In this document: positions 44,359 through 54,643 of the stretch, one piece after another
Layout: each line of letters begins with the position of its first letter
How positions within the stretch are numbered: the stretch's first letter is position 1
NCBI GenBank assembly: GCA_963770995.1
Contig: CAVYRS010000001.1
Coordinates: 124,001 to 188,000, forward strand
Length of the DNA: 64,000 bases
Source of the DNA: CAVSWN01 sp963770995
GTDB taxonomy: Bacteria > Acidobacteriota > Vicinamibacteria > Vicinamibacterales > CAVVIG01
Direction of reading: 5' to 3'
Program-made: the position numbers and the translations under genes
The notes under the pieces: generated by a model
The model's input: only the letters and a program-made list of their open reading frames with translations
Told to the model about the DNA's origin: nothing
Database searches by the model: none

Positions 44359-45503
44359 AAGGCCCGATCGTCGGCTGGGACATCGGCGGCGCCAACATCA
44401 AGGCGGCCGCAATCGAACCCGCCGGCGGCGCGGCGCCGATCGTGTGCGAGCAGCCGTTCGCGCTGTGGCGCGACCCTTCGCGCCTCCGCGACGTGCTGGT
44501 CGACATCGCGCATCGCATGCCAGCGGCGCGCGCGATGGCCGTGACGATGACCGCCGAGCTCGCCGACTGCTTTGCCACGAAGCGCGAAGGCGTGGCGTTC
44601 GTGCTCGACGCGCTCGAGCGGGCGTTTCCCGGAGTCGAGCTCTGGATTTACGGCGTGGACGGCGCGTTCCGCACGACGCACGCGGCTCGGGCGGCGCCGC
44701 TCGACGTCGCGGCCGCCAACTGGATGGCGAGCGCGACGATCGTGGCCGACACGTTTCCCGAGGCGCTCTTCATCGACGTCGGGAGCACGACGACCGACAT
44801 CATCCCGATCGTTGGCGGGCGCGTTGCTGCGCGCGGGCGATCGGATCCCGAGCGCCTGCAGAGCGGCGAGCTCGTGTACACCGGCCTCCTGCGGACACCG
44901 GTGTGCGCCATCGTGCACGAGGTGCCGCTCGGTGGCGAGCGGTGCCGAGTGGCCGCCGAACATTTCGCCGTTGCGGCGGACGTCTACCTGTGGCTCGGAC
45001 GAATCGACGAGCGTGAATACACCTGCGAGACGCCCGATGGACGGGGCCGGACTCGAATGGACGCCGGTGCCCGTCTCGCGCGGATGGTGTGCGCCGACCT
45101 CGACACGATCGCACGCGCCGATCTGGACGCGATCGCCGACTACGTCGCGACCGAACAGGTGCGGTCGATTGCCGCGGGGATTCGGCAGGTGTTGGAAGGT
45201 CTGGAGCTGGTTTCAAAACCGGATGTGGCGCAGCCCTTTAGGGCTGCGAACGCAGGGCTAACCGCCTTCGCCGAGGCTTCGGCGGTCAAGAAGCCCTGCG
45301 CCACAGTTTTGAAACCGGCTCTCGCGAGCCGCGTCCCCTGCCTCGCCGTGCTCGCGGGCCAGGGCGCCTTTCTCGCTCGAGAGGCCGCGGCCGAGGCTGG
45401 CCTCCACGCCCGCGACCTGGGCAGCGAAGTCGGCCCCGCGGCCGCGCGCGCGGCAGCCGCGACCGCGGTGGCGTACCTGCTCGCGAAGACGCTTCCGGTG
45501 TAG
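44355..45503 (+). CDS. H4MPT-linked C1 transfer pathway protein, MfnF-like, with in-frame repeat
   Basis: 382 aa, ASKHA-fold hydantoinase/oxoprolinase-like protein. Motifs: IVGWDIGGANIKAAAIEP (phosphate loop), ALFIDVGSTTTDIIPIVGG (second loop) and VLAGQGAFLAREAAAEAG (C-terminal). The archaeal relative MfnF joins the aminomethylfuran phosphate to glutamyl-tyramine in methanofuran synthesis, so a matching role is likely. A 108-bp inverted element (45209-45316, exactly 36 codons) is inserted in frame between the last helical region and the C-terminal loop. It adds residues such as VAQPFRAANAGLTAFAEAS. Because the length is divisible by three, the gene may remain functional. It ends the C1 operon. 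Confidence 0.82.
   Translation: MKGPIVGWDIGGANIKAAAIEPAGGAAPIVCEQPFALWRDPSRLRDVLVDIAHRMPAARAMAVTMTAELADCFATKREGVAFVLDALERAFPGVELWIYGVDGAFRTTHAARAAPLDVAAANWMASATIVADTFPEALFIDVGSTTTDIIPIVGGRVAARGRSDPERLQSGELVYTGLLRTPVCAIVHEVPLGGERCRVAAEHFAVAADVYLWLGRIDEREYTCETPDGRGRTRMDAGARLARMVCADLDTIARADLDAIADYVATEQVRSIAAGIRQVLEGLELVSKPDVAQPFRAANAGLTAFAEASAVKKPCATVLKPALASRVPCLAVLAGQGAFLAREAAAEAGLHARDLGSEVGPAAARAAAATAVAYLLAKTLPV
45209..45316. repeat. 108-bp inverted element inside the mfnF-like gene
   Basis: Terminal arms GGTTTCAAAAC ... GTTTTGAAACC enclose GTGGCGCAGCCC ... CTGCGCCAC, then a CCTTTAGGGCTGCG palindrome and an ACCGCCTTCGCCGAGGC / TTCGGCGGT hairpin. The inner GTGGCGCAGCCC part is the same repeat that encodes the msrQ tail. 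Exactly 36 codons, no stops. Confidence 0.92.
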
Positions 45504-45528
45504 CGCGGGGCTGCCCGCGCTACTCCGA

Positions 45529-46209
45529 TCAGCCCCCATGCGCCAACGTGTAGCCCCGCTCCTGCGCGCGATTGACGGTGACGATGCCGGCGGTCACGGG
45601 ATGTGAATTGGCGATCAGATTCGACATCAGGTCTTTGTGAATCGCGTCGGCGTCGCCACTCGTTCGTCGAGCGAGGCCTTCGGCGAACACGCGGGTGGCC
45701 ATCTCGCACACGGCGAACTGCACGCCGGCCTTCGCGAGCGTGTCGAGCGAGTTGTCGCGCCCCGTCGTGTACAGGTTGGCCGTCGGCGACTCCTTGGTCC
45801 GACGATCGGTGAAGGAGATCAGCTGCGCCAACGGGTACTTGGCCCACATCGCGTCGGTGTACGCGAACACCGTCGCGAGGTGTCGTGTGATGATGACGAC
45901 CGCAAGATCGCTGCTCTTCAGGCCATACGCGCGCTCGCTCGCCTGCAGGTAGTTGCGCGCGTAGCCCATCGCGCTCGCGAGACCCTCGGCCGTCGTCGTG
46001 TCGAAGACCAGGCGGTGCTGGCCAGGGACTGCGTCGAGCCAATTGTCCTGGGCGTGCCTGACAGGGCGAAACGGGTTGTCGGCCGCCGGCTGTGCTTCCG
46101 CCGGCGCCGCCCGGCCCACGACCACGGCACCCAGCGCCGCGGCGCCGGCGCTCAACCGGGAGAGAAATGACCGCCGCGCGAGCGGCGGCTGGCGCTTGGA
46201 TACAGACAT
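45529..46209 (-). CDS. Tat-exported DsrE/DsrF-like protein
   Basis: 226 aa from ATG 46209. A twin-arginine signal (ARRSFLSRLSAGAAALGAVV) is followed by a DsrE/F-type fold: RLVFDTTTAEGLASAMGYAR, LAVVIITRHLATVFAYTDAM, and LAKAGVQFAVCEMATRVF with one conserved-position cysteine. DsrE-like proteins carry sulfur in the cytoplasm; exported forms are common in Acidobacteriota and have no assigned role. It is convergent with the C1 operon and separated from it by 25 bases. The gene is intact. Confidence 0.68.
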   Translation of the reverse strand: MSVSKRQPPLARRSFLSRLSAGAAALGAVVVGRAAPAEAQPAADNPFRPVRHAQDNWLDAVPGQHRLVFDTTTAEGLASAMGYARNYLQASERAYGLKSSDLAVVIITRHLATVFAYTDAMWAKYPLAQLISFTDRRTKESPTANLYTTGRDNSLDTLAKAGVQFAVCEMATRVFAEGLARRTSGDADAIHKDLMSNLIANSHPVTAGIVTVNRAQERGYTLAHGG

Positions 46210-46338
46210 CCGTGCCTCGCTTTCTATACGTGCCGTGGCGGCGATGATTCGGATCGCCGCGCGGCATGTTAAGCTGCTCGCGAGATTCGGGTCAACGCCG
46301 GCACGTTCTCGATGTGAGTTCGGATTCTGGAGGAGCGC

Positions 46339-47166
46339 ATGGAGATCGATCGCAGAGCCTTTATCGCCAGCCTCGGAGGATCGGCCGTCGTCGCCGGCAT
46401 GAGCCATGAGGCGAGGGCCGACGCCCTCGAGCACTACCTGGAAGAGCAACTCGATCAGGCGGTCGCCGCTCAGGGCCAGCAGCCGCCCGAGAAGTACCCG
46501 ACGGTCGCCGAGCTCGAGGCGCAGATTGAAACGCGGAACGTCCGCCGTGGCGCCGGCGGCATCTTCACGGGCGGCCGCGGTGGAGCGAACGTCAAGCGGC
46601 TCGAACCGATGCCCGAGAAGCCAACGTTCCTCGACTTCCTCCGCTTGCGCTTCGGCGCGAACAACCACGGCCTGCAGAGCGCCACGCGCGCGATGAAAAC
46701 CGGGATGTCCGAGGAAATCATTCTCGCCTGCCTGATTCACGACACCGTGCAGACGTTGATGAAGCCCGACCATGGCTGGTGGGGCGCGCAGCTCTACGAG
46801 GCGTACATCCCCGAGAAGAGCGCGTTCGCGATCAAGTACCACCAGACGCTGCGGTTCTTCCCCGACGAAGACGCCGGCTACGAGTACCCCGAGAGCTACT
46901 ACAACATGTTCGGCGTCGACTACGTGCCCCCGCAGTACATCCAGGACACGTACAAGATGCTGAAGAACCACAAGTGGTACATGGAGCCGCGCCTGGTGAC
47001 GGTGAACGATCTCTACGCGTTCGATCCGAACGCGAAGGTGACGCTCGAGCCGTTCATCGACATCATCGGCCGGCACTTCAAGCAGCCGAAGGAAGGGCTG
47101 GGGTACGACAACAGCCCGAGTGCGCACATGTGGCGCACGCTGGCACGGCCCGACTCACCGCTCTAA
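46339..47166 (+). CDS. Tat-exported HD-domain-like protein
   Basis: 275 aa. The N terminus MEIDRRAFIASLGGSAVVAG is a twin-arginine signal. The middle segment ILACLIHDTVQTLMKPDHGW, followed by WGAQLYEAYIPEKSAFAIKY, resembles HD-type metal-dependent oxygenases and phosphohydrolases (histidine-aspartate pair, later glycine-alanine and histidine). Family members of the PhnZ/inositol oxygenase kind share this layout, but no reaction can be assigned. A ribosome site (CTGGAGGAGCGC) precedes the ATG. It is divergent from the DsrE-like gene; the 129-bp gap should hold both promoters. Confidence 0.6.
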   Translation: MEIDRRAFIASLGGSAVVAGMSHEARADALEHYLEEQLDQAVAAQGQQPPEKYPTVAELEAQIETRNVRRGAGGIFTGGRGGANVKRLEPMPEKPTFLDFLRLRFGANNHGLQSATRAMKTGMSEEIILACLIHDTVQTLMKPDHGWWGAQLYEAYIPEKSAFAIKYHQTLRFFPDEDAGYEYPESYYNMFGVDYVPPQYIQDTYKMLKNHKWYMEPRLVTVNDLYAFDPNAKVTLEPFIDIIGRHFKQPKEGLGYDNSPSAHMWRTLARPDSPL

Positions 47167-47181
47167 CGACGCAGCGTTCCG

Positions 47182-47230
47182 GTAGGGGCGGACCAACCGG
47201 TCCGCCCCGGGCCGACACATGGGTCGGCCC

Positions 47231-47234
<4 letters not shown>
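47182..47234. repeat. GGGGCGGACC / GGGTCGGCCCC palindrome, intergenic copy
   Basis: GTAGGGGCGGACC-AACC-GGTCCGCCCC forms one hairpin and GGGCCGACACATGGGTCGGCCC a second. The latter shares 18 bases with the insertion in the ATP-grasp gene (36886-36903). It lies between convergent genes and includes the stop of the Hsp70 gene. Confidence 0.9.
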
Positions 47235-49096
<1,862 letters not shown>

Positions 49097-49201
49097 GATG
49101 CGGTCGAAGCCGGCCGGAGCTGGGCGCACCGCCGAGCGGAAGATCACGGATGATACCGCACGGTCCGACAGCCGAGCCGTGCGCGAACCCGCGATCCCCG
49201 C

Positions 49202-49272
49202 ACCCTAGGGTGCTCTTCGTCTAAAGCACTCTAGGGTGCTTTTCGTGTGAAGCACTCTAGGGTGCTTTTCAC
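49202..49272. repeat. Tandem AGCACTCTAGGGTGCTTTTC units upstream of the TonB-type receptor
   Basis: Three units with a period of about 26 bases. Each is a mini-hairpin (AGCAC-TCTAGG-GTGCT) followed by TTTTC. Same unit as at 52346-52469 on the other side of the receptor gene. Confidence 0.9.
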
Positions 49273-49522
49273 GCGATCCCGCGTCTCAAGAGTGATTCGT
49301 TCTTCTCAAGCGCGCTCACGCCGTTCGCCCCGCTCCACGGTCTTGGATTACCGCCACCGAAGGTCAAGATGCATCAACAAATCGCTTGACCTGCGCGAGA
49401 CCGTGAGCGTTAATTCCAGCGGGTCGAAACCCGCATCTGAACGACATCTATTTCGCAGTCAGCAACGGTCTTTTCAGTCCGCGGTGGGTCCGGCGTCGCA
49501 GGACGCCCAGGGAGGGAACCAC

Positions 49523-52333
49523 ATGAGAGTTCGGACGTTCATGTTCGTCGTGCTGTCAGCATTGCTGGCGCACTCGGCGCACGCGCAAGTCTCTACCGGC
49601 ACCATCATCGGCGTCGTGCACGATGAATCGGGGGCGGTGCTCCCCGGCGCCACGGCGACGCTGACCTCGCCGTTGATGCCCGGTGGCCCTGCCACGAGCG
49701 TGACCAACGAGCGGGGCGAGTACCGCTTCGAGCGGCTCACGCCGGGCGCCTATGCGCTGTCGGTCGTGCTCAGCGGGTTCAGCACGTACGAGGAAACCGA
49801 TTTGCGCGTGTCGGTCGGCGGCACGACCGAGCGGCGCATCGGCCTGAAAGTGGCGACGCTGGCGGAAACGATCACGGTGAGCGGCGAGTCGCCGGTGGTC
49901 GACACGCGGCGCGCCGGCATCACCAACAACATCGGCGCCGAGCAGCTCGAGGCGTCGGCCAGCGAGCGCTACGGCGTGCAGGCCTACATGGCGATGCTGC
50001 CGGGCGTCACGACCGGCAACTACAACCGCGTGTTCAACGTGACGGTAATGGGCTCCAACAGCAACGAGACGACGATCCTCACCGACGGCGTGTCGATCAA
50101 CAACGTCCGATCGGGCGGCTCGTGGCTGCTGAGCGATTTCGACGGTGCCCAGGAAGTGAGCGCGACGACCCTGGGCGCCTCGTCCGAGTACCAAGCGGCG
50201 GGCGGCGGCGTCCTCAACGTCGTCGGCAAGGTCGGCACCAACAGCTTCCGCGGCGACGCGTCCGGATTCTGGTCGCCCGACAAGCTCACCAGCCGGCCGA
50301 ATCTGCGGCCCTGCCCGCGGTGCCCGAGCGGCACCGAAGACTCGATCATCAACGGAGTGCCCCAGATCGGGTTCCACTGGTACGACTATTACGACACGTC
50401 GGCCCACCTCGGCGGTCCCATCAAGAAGGACCGCGTGTGGTTCTTCACCGGGTTGATCTTCCGCGGCCGGTTCGGCACGCCGCCGGGACAGGCGCCGCCC
50501 CCCCAGGAAGAGCGCTTCCTGGACTGGATCACCGACACCAACACGAAGGTCACGATCAAGATCAACGACCGGATGCAGTTCCAGCAGACCTACTACGGCG
50601 AGATTTGGGGCACGGTGAACCCGAACTTCACCAGCCCCACGCGTCCAATCGAGACACTCCAGCATTCGCGCGCGGGCATCGGAGACGACCCGAACCCCGG
50701 CTCGTCGCTGACGTGGACGATGCGCAACAACACGGTGATGACGGCGCGCTACAACCTGACGATGGGCGCGTCCAAGCGCATCGGGTTCTTCGAGGATCTG
50801 ACGAAGCCGAACCGCCAGGACACGGCGACCAGCATCCAGTCCGGCAACACCAACGCGCATCGCTTCTGGCCGCGGCGCGACGAGGTGGCGGTGAAGATGA
50901 ACTCCTACCTCACCGGCAACCGGGTCAACCACAACCTCGCCTACGGCGTGCAAATCTCCAAGAACAAGGACGTGTTCGTCCAGATCGAGCCGGGCGGCAT
51001 CCAGTATCGCGACCTCAGCGGCCAGCCCAACCAGGCAATTCTGATCGGGCCCGATGCGCGCGGCGCGACCAGCGCCGCGCAGGGGTTCTGGATCGAAGAC
51101 GAAATAACCTTCGGCGACCGCGTCACCCTGCGGCCCGGCATGCGGTTCGATCGCATGGTGGGAACCAGCATCGACGTTCCCGAGTTCGATCTGCAGTTCA
51201 ACGAAGTCGGCACGTTGAAAGGCTCCGGCCGCCTCGTCACGTGGAATCAGGTATCCCCACGCGCCGGGCTCAACATCAAGCTGAACGAAAGCGGCAAGAC
51301 CGTCATGCGCGCCGTGGCCGGCCGTTACTACCTGCCGCTCTTCCTCGGCGAATTCGAGGATCTGCACCCGGGGCGGGCCGTCTCGCGGACAATGGGCTTC
51401 AACGCGGCCGTTTGCCCTGGGGCGACCATCACAACAGTCACGCCGAGCTGCTACACGACCCTTCTGAGCCAGACCATTCCAAACACGAACGTGCGTTTCG
51501 ACCCGAACACAAAGGCGCCGTTCACCGATCAGTTCGCGATCGGCGTCGATCACCAGCTCGCGAACAACCTGGGCATCGGCGTAAATTACGTGCACAAGCG
51601 CGCCGGCAACGTGCTCGGCTGGGTGGACACGGGCGCGACCTGGGCGCCGCAGACCGTGCAGGTGACCGGCTCGACGATCTACGGCGAGCAGGTGAACCAG
51701 ACGCTCACGGTGCAGCGGCGCACGAGCCCCGCGACGTCGTCGCTGTTCCTGCGCACCAACGGTCCGGGCTTCTACACCGAGTACGACGCGCTCATCCTGA
51801 CCGGCACCAAGCGGCTGGCCAACCGGTGGCAGTTCACCGCCGGCTACACGCGGCAGCGATCGCGCGGGCTCGAGCCGACCGGCACGAACGGCCGCGACAT
51901 CAACGACCTGATCAACCTCGATGGCTACCTCGGCGCCCGTGATCGCCCGCACATGGTCTCGCTGATGGGCTCGTACGAGATCCCCAGGATCGCCGTGCAG
52001 GTCTCGGGCAACCTCACCTCTGTGTCCGGCACGGCGATCTCCTCTACGGCGAATATCACCGGCCTGCCGCAGGGCACGCGGACGGTCAATCTGCAGGCGC
52101 CCGGAACGCAGTACCGATCGCCGCGCGAGAAGTACATGCACGCGCGGTTCACGAAGATCATGTTCCGGAGCGGTCCACGCCGGCTGGAGTTGACCGGCGA
52201 ACTGAAGAACATGTTGAATGAGCAGGGCACGCCGTCGCTTCAGAGCCAGGTGTTCAATGCCACGAACTTCCTCGTGACGAACACTTTCCCCGAGCCGCGG
52301 CAGCTGCGGTTCTTCGCCCGGGTAATGTTCTAA
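49523..52333 (+). CDS. TonB-dependent receptor-like protein with carboxypeptidase-regulatory domain
   Basis: 936 aa. GGAGGG at 49511-49516 fixes ATG 49523 although the frame is open upstream. A signal peptide (FMFVVLSALLAHSAHA) precedes a carboxypeptidase-regulatory beta domain (residues 20-105: IIGVVHDESGAVLPGATATL, GEYRFERLTPGAYAL). A plug-like domain follows (VTVMGSNSNETTILTDGVSI). The outer-membrane barrel ends TFPEPRQLRFFARVMF with terminal aromatic residue. This is the oar-like/SusC-like type abundant in Acidobacteriota; the ligand is unknown. The gene is isolated by tandem mini-terminator repeats on both sides, so it is probably a single transcription unit. Confidence 0.9.
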   Translation: MRVRTFMFVVLSALLAHSAHAQVSTGTIIGVVHDESGAVLPGATATLTSPLMPGGPATSVTNERGEYRFERLTPGAYALSVVLSGFSTYEETDLRVSVGGTTERRIGLKVATLAETITVSGESPVVDTRRAGITNNIGAEQLEASASERYGVQAYMAMLPGVTTGNYNRVFNVTVMGSNSNETTILTDGVSINNVRSGGSWLLSDFDGAQEVSATTLGASSEYQAAGGGVLNVVGKVGTNSFRGDASGFWSPDKLTSRPNLRPCPRCPSGTEDSIINGVPQIGFHWYDYYDTSAHLGGPIKKDRVWFFTGLIFRGRFGTPPGQAPPPQEERFLDWITDTNTKVTIKINDRMQFQQTYYGEIWGTVNPNFTSPTRPIETLQHSRAGIGDDPNPGSSLTWTMRNNTVMTARYNLTMGASKRIGFFEDLTKPNRQDTATSIQSGNTNAHRFWPRRDEVAVKMNSYLTGNRVNHNLAYGVQISKNKDVFVQIEPGGIQYRDLSGQPNQAILIGPDARGATSAAQGFWIEDEITFGDRVTLRPGMRFDRMVGTSIDVPEFDLQFNEVGTLKGSGRLVTWNQVSPRAGLNIKLNESGKTVMRAVAGRYYLPLFLGEFEDLHPGRAVSRTMGFNAAVCPGATITTVTPSCYTTLLSQTIPNTNVRFDPNTKAPFTDQFAIGVDHQLANNLGIGVNYVHKRAGNVLGWVDTGATWAPQTVQVTGSTIYGEQVNQTLTVQRRTSPATSSLFLRTNGPGFYTEYDALILTGTKRLANRWQFTAGYTRQRSRGLEPTGTNGRDINDLINLDGYLGARDRPHMVSLMGSYEIPRIAVQVSGNLTSVSGTAISSTANITGLPQGTRTVNLQAPGTQYRSPREKYMHARFTKIMFRSGPRRLELTGELKNMLNEQGTPSLQSQVFNATNFLVTNTFPEPRQLRFFARVMF

Positions 52334-52345
52334 ACTGAAGGAAGC

Positions 52346-52469
52346 CCCTAGAGTGCTTTTCGGATGAAGCACTCCAGGGTGCTCTTCCCGTGAAGCACTC
52401 CAGGGTGCTTTTCCCGTGAAGCACTCCAGGGTGCTTTTCACTGAAAAGCACCCTGGGGTGCTTTTTTTG
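52346..52469. repeat. Tandem AGCACTCCAGGGTGCTTTTC units downstream of the receptor gene
   Basis: About five units of roughly 26 bases. The last is inverted and forms the strong hairpin at 52444-52465. The array lies between the convergent receptor and nucleoside hydrolase genes. Confidence 0.92.
52444..52469 (+). terminator. Rho-independent terminator from a repeat unit
   Basis: AAAAGCACC-CTGG-GGTGCTTTT is a perfect 9-bp stem followed by further T residues. It should terminate receptor transcription. Confidence 0.8.
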
Positions 52470-52470
52470 T

Positions 52471-53562
52471 TTAGCTGGTTGGACGGACGGGCACCGGTCT
52501 CGTCAGCAGATCGATGTAGAGCTTGAAGAAGCGATTGTTGTCGAACCGCCGGACCACTTTGCACTTCTGCAGGTAGCCGGCGGCCGGGGTCTGGTTCTGG
52601 CGATAACCGAGCGTCCGGCCGTAGCTGGGGCCCCAGGTGATGTCGACATCGACCCACATCTCGGCGACGTCGGTCGCGTACGACGGATCGACCAGATACG
52701 CCAGCGCGAGGGTGTCGTAGATGTAGGACGTGGCCTTGGGATTTTGCTGAACCGTCCGGGCGAAACCGGAGTTCATCAGCAGCTTCGTCACGATCGAATC
52801 GGGATTGCGTGTGACCTGGTCGAAGACGGCCTTGTCCATCGGCACGGTGTTGGTCACGTCGAGCGGGATGAACGCCTGATCGATCGGCTGGCGGATGACG
52901 GCGCGGGCGGCCTCGGCGTCGTACCAGACATTCATTTCGGCCGAGGGCGTGGTGTTGCCGGGCACTTCGAACGCGCCTCCCATGTAGACGATCCGCTTGA
53001 TCAGCGGAATGATCTCGGGGTTCATGCGAATGGCCAGCGCGATGTTCGTCACCGGACCGATGACCAGGAGCGTCACTTCCTTCGGGTATTTCTTGACTGT
53101 CTCGATGATGAAGTTCACCGCGTGCTGCTGCCGCAGTTTGGTCCTGGTCGCGAAGCCGTCGAGCGGCGCCACCAGCTCGCCGGCGGCCGGCTCCGGCCGC
53201 CGGTACCAGGAGCCGCCCACGCCCCACATGGCTTTCTCTTGCGCCATGGTCTTGTAGTCGTGCACGAGCGGATACCGCGCCCCGGCGTACACGCCCACGG
53301 TGTCGGCGATGCCCATCCGCTCGACCGCCTTCAACGCGTCGGCCACCTCCTGGTCGAGCCACCCGTTGCCGGCCACGACCGTGATCCCCAGGAGCTCGAT
53401 GACCTTCGCCGCATGCAGCTGCGCGGCCATGACGCCGACTTTCCCATCGTCGCCGATCGTCGTGTAGTCGCTGTCGAGAATGACCTTCTCCGGACCGGCG
53501 GCGACGGCGCTCGTGGACCACGTCACGACGGCGATCGTCGCGATGATCGTGTGCTTCAACAT
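52471..53562 (-). CDS. Secreted nucleoside hydrolase (IunH-like)
   Basis: 363 aa. A signal peptide (TIIATIAVVTWSTSAVAAG) precedes the fold. The N-terminal metal/ribose-binding motif, usually DTDxGxDD, appears as LDSDYTTIGDDGKVG. The later blocks LLVIGPVTNIALAIRMNPEI and YMGGAFEVPGNTTPSAEMNV (calcium/ribose binding) are well conserved. It cleaves nucleosides to base and ribose, here in the periplasm. The insertion TT before IGDD and the length above 330 aa are slightly unusual. A divergent permease gene starts 85 bases away, and ribokinase follows further on, so salvage of ribose from nucleosides is the likely pathway. Confidence 0.86.
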   Translation of the reverse strand: MLKHTIIATIAVVTWSTSAVAAGPEKVILDSDYTTIGDDGKVGVMAAQLHAAKVIELLGITVVAGNGWLDQEVADALKAVERMGIADTVGVYAGARYPLVHDYKTMAQEKAMWGVGGSWYRRPEPAAGELVAPLDGFATRTKLRQQHAVNFIIETVKKYPKEVTLLVIGPVTNIALAIRMNPEIIPLIKRIVYMGGAFEVPGNTTPSAEMNVWYDAEAARAVIRQPIDQAFIPLDVTNTVPMDKAVFDQVTRNPDSIVTKLLMNSGFARTVQQNPKATSYIYDTLALAYLVDPSYATDVAEMWVDVDITWGPSYGRTLGYRQNQTPAAGYLQKCKVVRRFDNNRFFKLYIDLLTRPVPVRPTS

Positions 53563-53588
53563 TCCTGCGTCCCTCCCGATGTGGAACC

Positions 53589-53624
53589 GTTATACATCGG
53601 CGTACCGCCTGCGGGCGATATAAT
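53589..53624. promoter_or_regulatory. Divergent -10 boxes between nucleoside hydrolase and permease genes
   Basis: TATAAT on the plus strand at 53619-53624 lies 23 bases before the permease ATG. TATAAC on the minus strand at 53589-53594 lies 26 bases before the hydrolase ATG. The two boxes lie 24 bases apart. Confidence 0.5.
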
Positions 53625-53647
53625 CGTGCCGCTCGGAGCCACCCCGC

Positions 53648-54631
53648 ATGTTTACGCCCGATACCTTCGCCGTTGCGATGCTGATGATGATCACCAGCAC
53701 GGTGTGCTGGGGATCGTGGGCCAACACGTTCAAGCTGACGAAACGCTACCGCTTCGAGCTGTTCTACTGGGACTACGCCATCGGCATCGTGCTCATTGCG
53801 CTGATCCTGGCGCTGACGATGGGATCGCAGGGCGGGCCGGACAGCTTCCTGAACAACGTGCGCACCGCCGACACCAGCAACATCGTCTACGCGCTGGCCG
53901 GCGGCATGATCTTCAACGTGGCGAACCTGCTGCTGGTGGCCGCGATCGACATGGCCGGCCTGGCGGTGGCATTTCCGGTGGCGATCGGCATCGCGCTCGT
54001 CGAGGGCGTCGTGCTCAGCTACGCGCTCCAGCCCAAAGGCGATGCGGTGATGCTGGCGCTCGGCGTGGGACTGGCGATTCTCGCCGTCATCGCCGACGGG
54101 AAGGCGTATGCCAATCTCCAGGCGGGCCGGTCCGCGGTGTCGCGCAGGAGCATCATCGTCTGCATCGTGTCGGGCCTGCTGATGGGGGCGTTCGCGCCGT
54201 TCGTCACCCGCGCGCTCACAGCGGGTCATCCGCTCACCTCGTACAGCATCGGCGTGTTCTTCACGCTGGGTGCCCTGCTCTGCTGCTTCGTCGCCAACGT
54301 GTACTTCATGCGGAAGCCGCTCGTCGGCGCGCCGGTGGCGTTTCGCGGCTACTTCGAACAGCGGGCGGCGGATCATCTGCTCGGCCTGGCCGGCGGGATG
54401 ATCTGGGGCACCGGGATGGTCTTCAATTTCGTGGCGGCCGGGCTCGTCGGCGTGGCGATTTCGTATGCGATCGGCCAGGCGGCGCCGATGGTGGCCGCGC
54501 TCTGGGGCGTGTTCGTCTGGAAGGAATTCCGCGGAGCGAACAGCACCGCCAGGGGCTATCTCGCCGCGACCTTCGTCTTCTACCTGCTGGCGCTGGTCAT
54601 CATCGCGCGAGCATATACCCAGGCATCGTAG
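53648..54631 (+). CDS. DMT/GRP-type sugar or ureide-like permease
   Basis: 327 aa with ten hydrophobic helices. The opening VAMLMMITSTVCWGSWANTF and the glycine-rich internal duplicate helices (YALAGGMIFNVANLLLVAAI, GLAGGMIWGTGMVFNFVAAG) resemble glucose/ribose (GRP) and ureide permeases of the drug/metabolite superfamily. The TWGSW-like motif at the first helix is typical. It is divergent from a nucleoside hydrolase and upstream of ribokinase, so ribose or nucleoside/base uptake is the best guess. The gene is intact and followed after 12 bases by a DUF5916 gene. Confidence 0.75.
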   Translation: MFTPDTFAVAMLMMITSTVCWGSWANTFKLTKRYRFELFYWDYAIGIVLIALILALTMGSQGGPDSFLNNVRTADTSNIVYALAGGMIFNVANLLLVAAIDMAGLAVAFPVAIGIALVEGVVLSYALQPKGDAVMLALGVGLAILAVIADGKAYANLQAGRSAVSRRSIIVCIVSGLLMGAFAPFVTRALTAGHPLTSYSIGVFFTLGALLCCFVANVYFMRKPLVGAPVAFRGYFEQRAADHLLGLAGGMIWGTGMVFNFVAAGLVGVAISYAIGQAAPMVAALWGVFVWKEFRGANSTARGYLAATFVFYLLALVIIARAYTQAS

Positions 54632-54643
54632 GTTTCCGAAGCG

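Noticed and set aside
33784..45503. Recent transfer of the C1 operon by a mobile element
   Set aside because: No integrase, transposase, tRNA or direct repeat borders were found. The repeats inside are of types also found elsewhere in the window, so the operon looks resident.
52346..52469. CRISPR-like array of regular repeats
   Set aside because: The period of about 26 bases is nearly all repeat with no unique spacers, and no cas genes are present. The units are mini-terminator hairpins.
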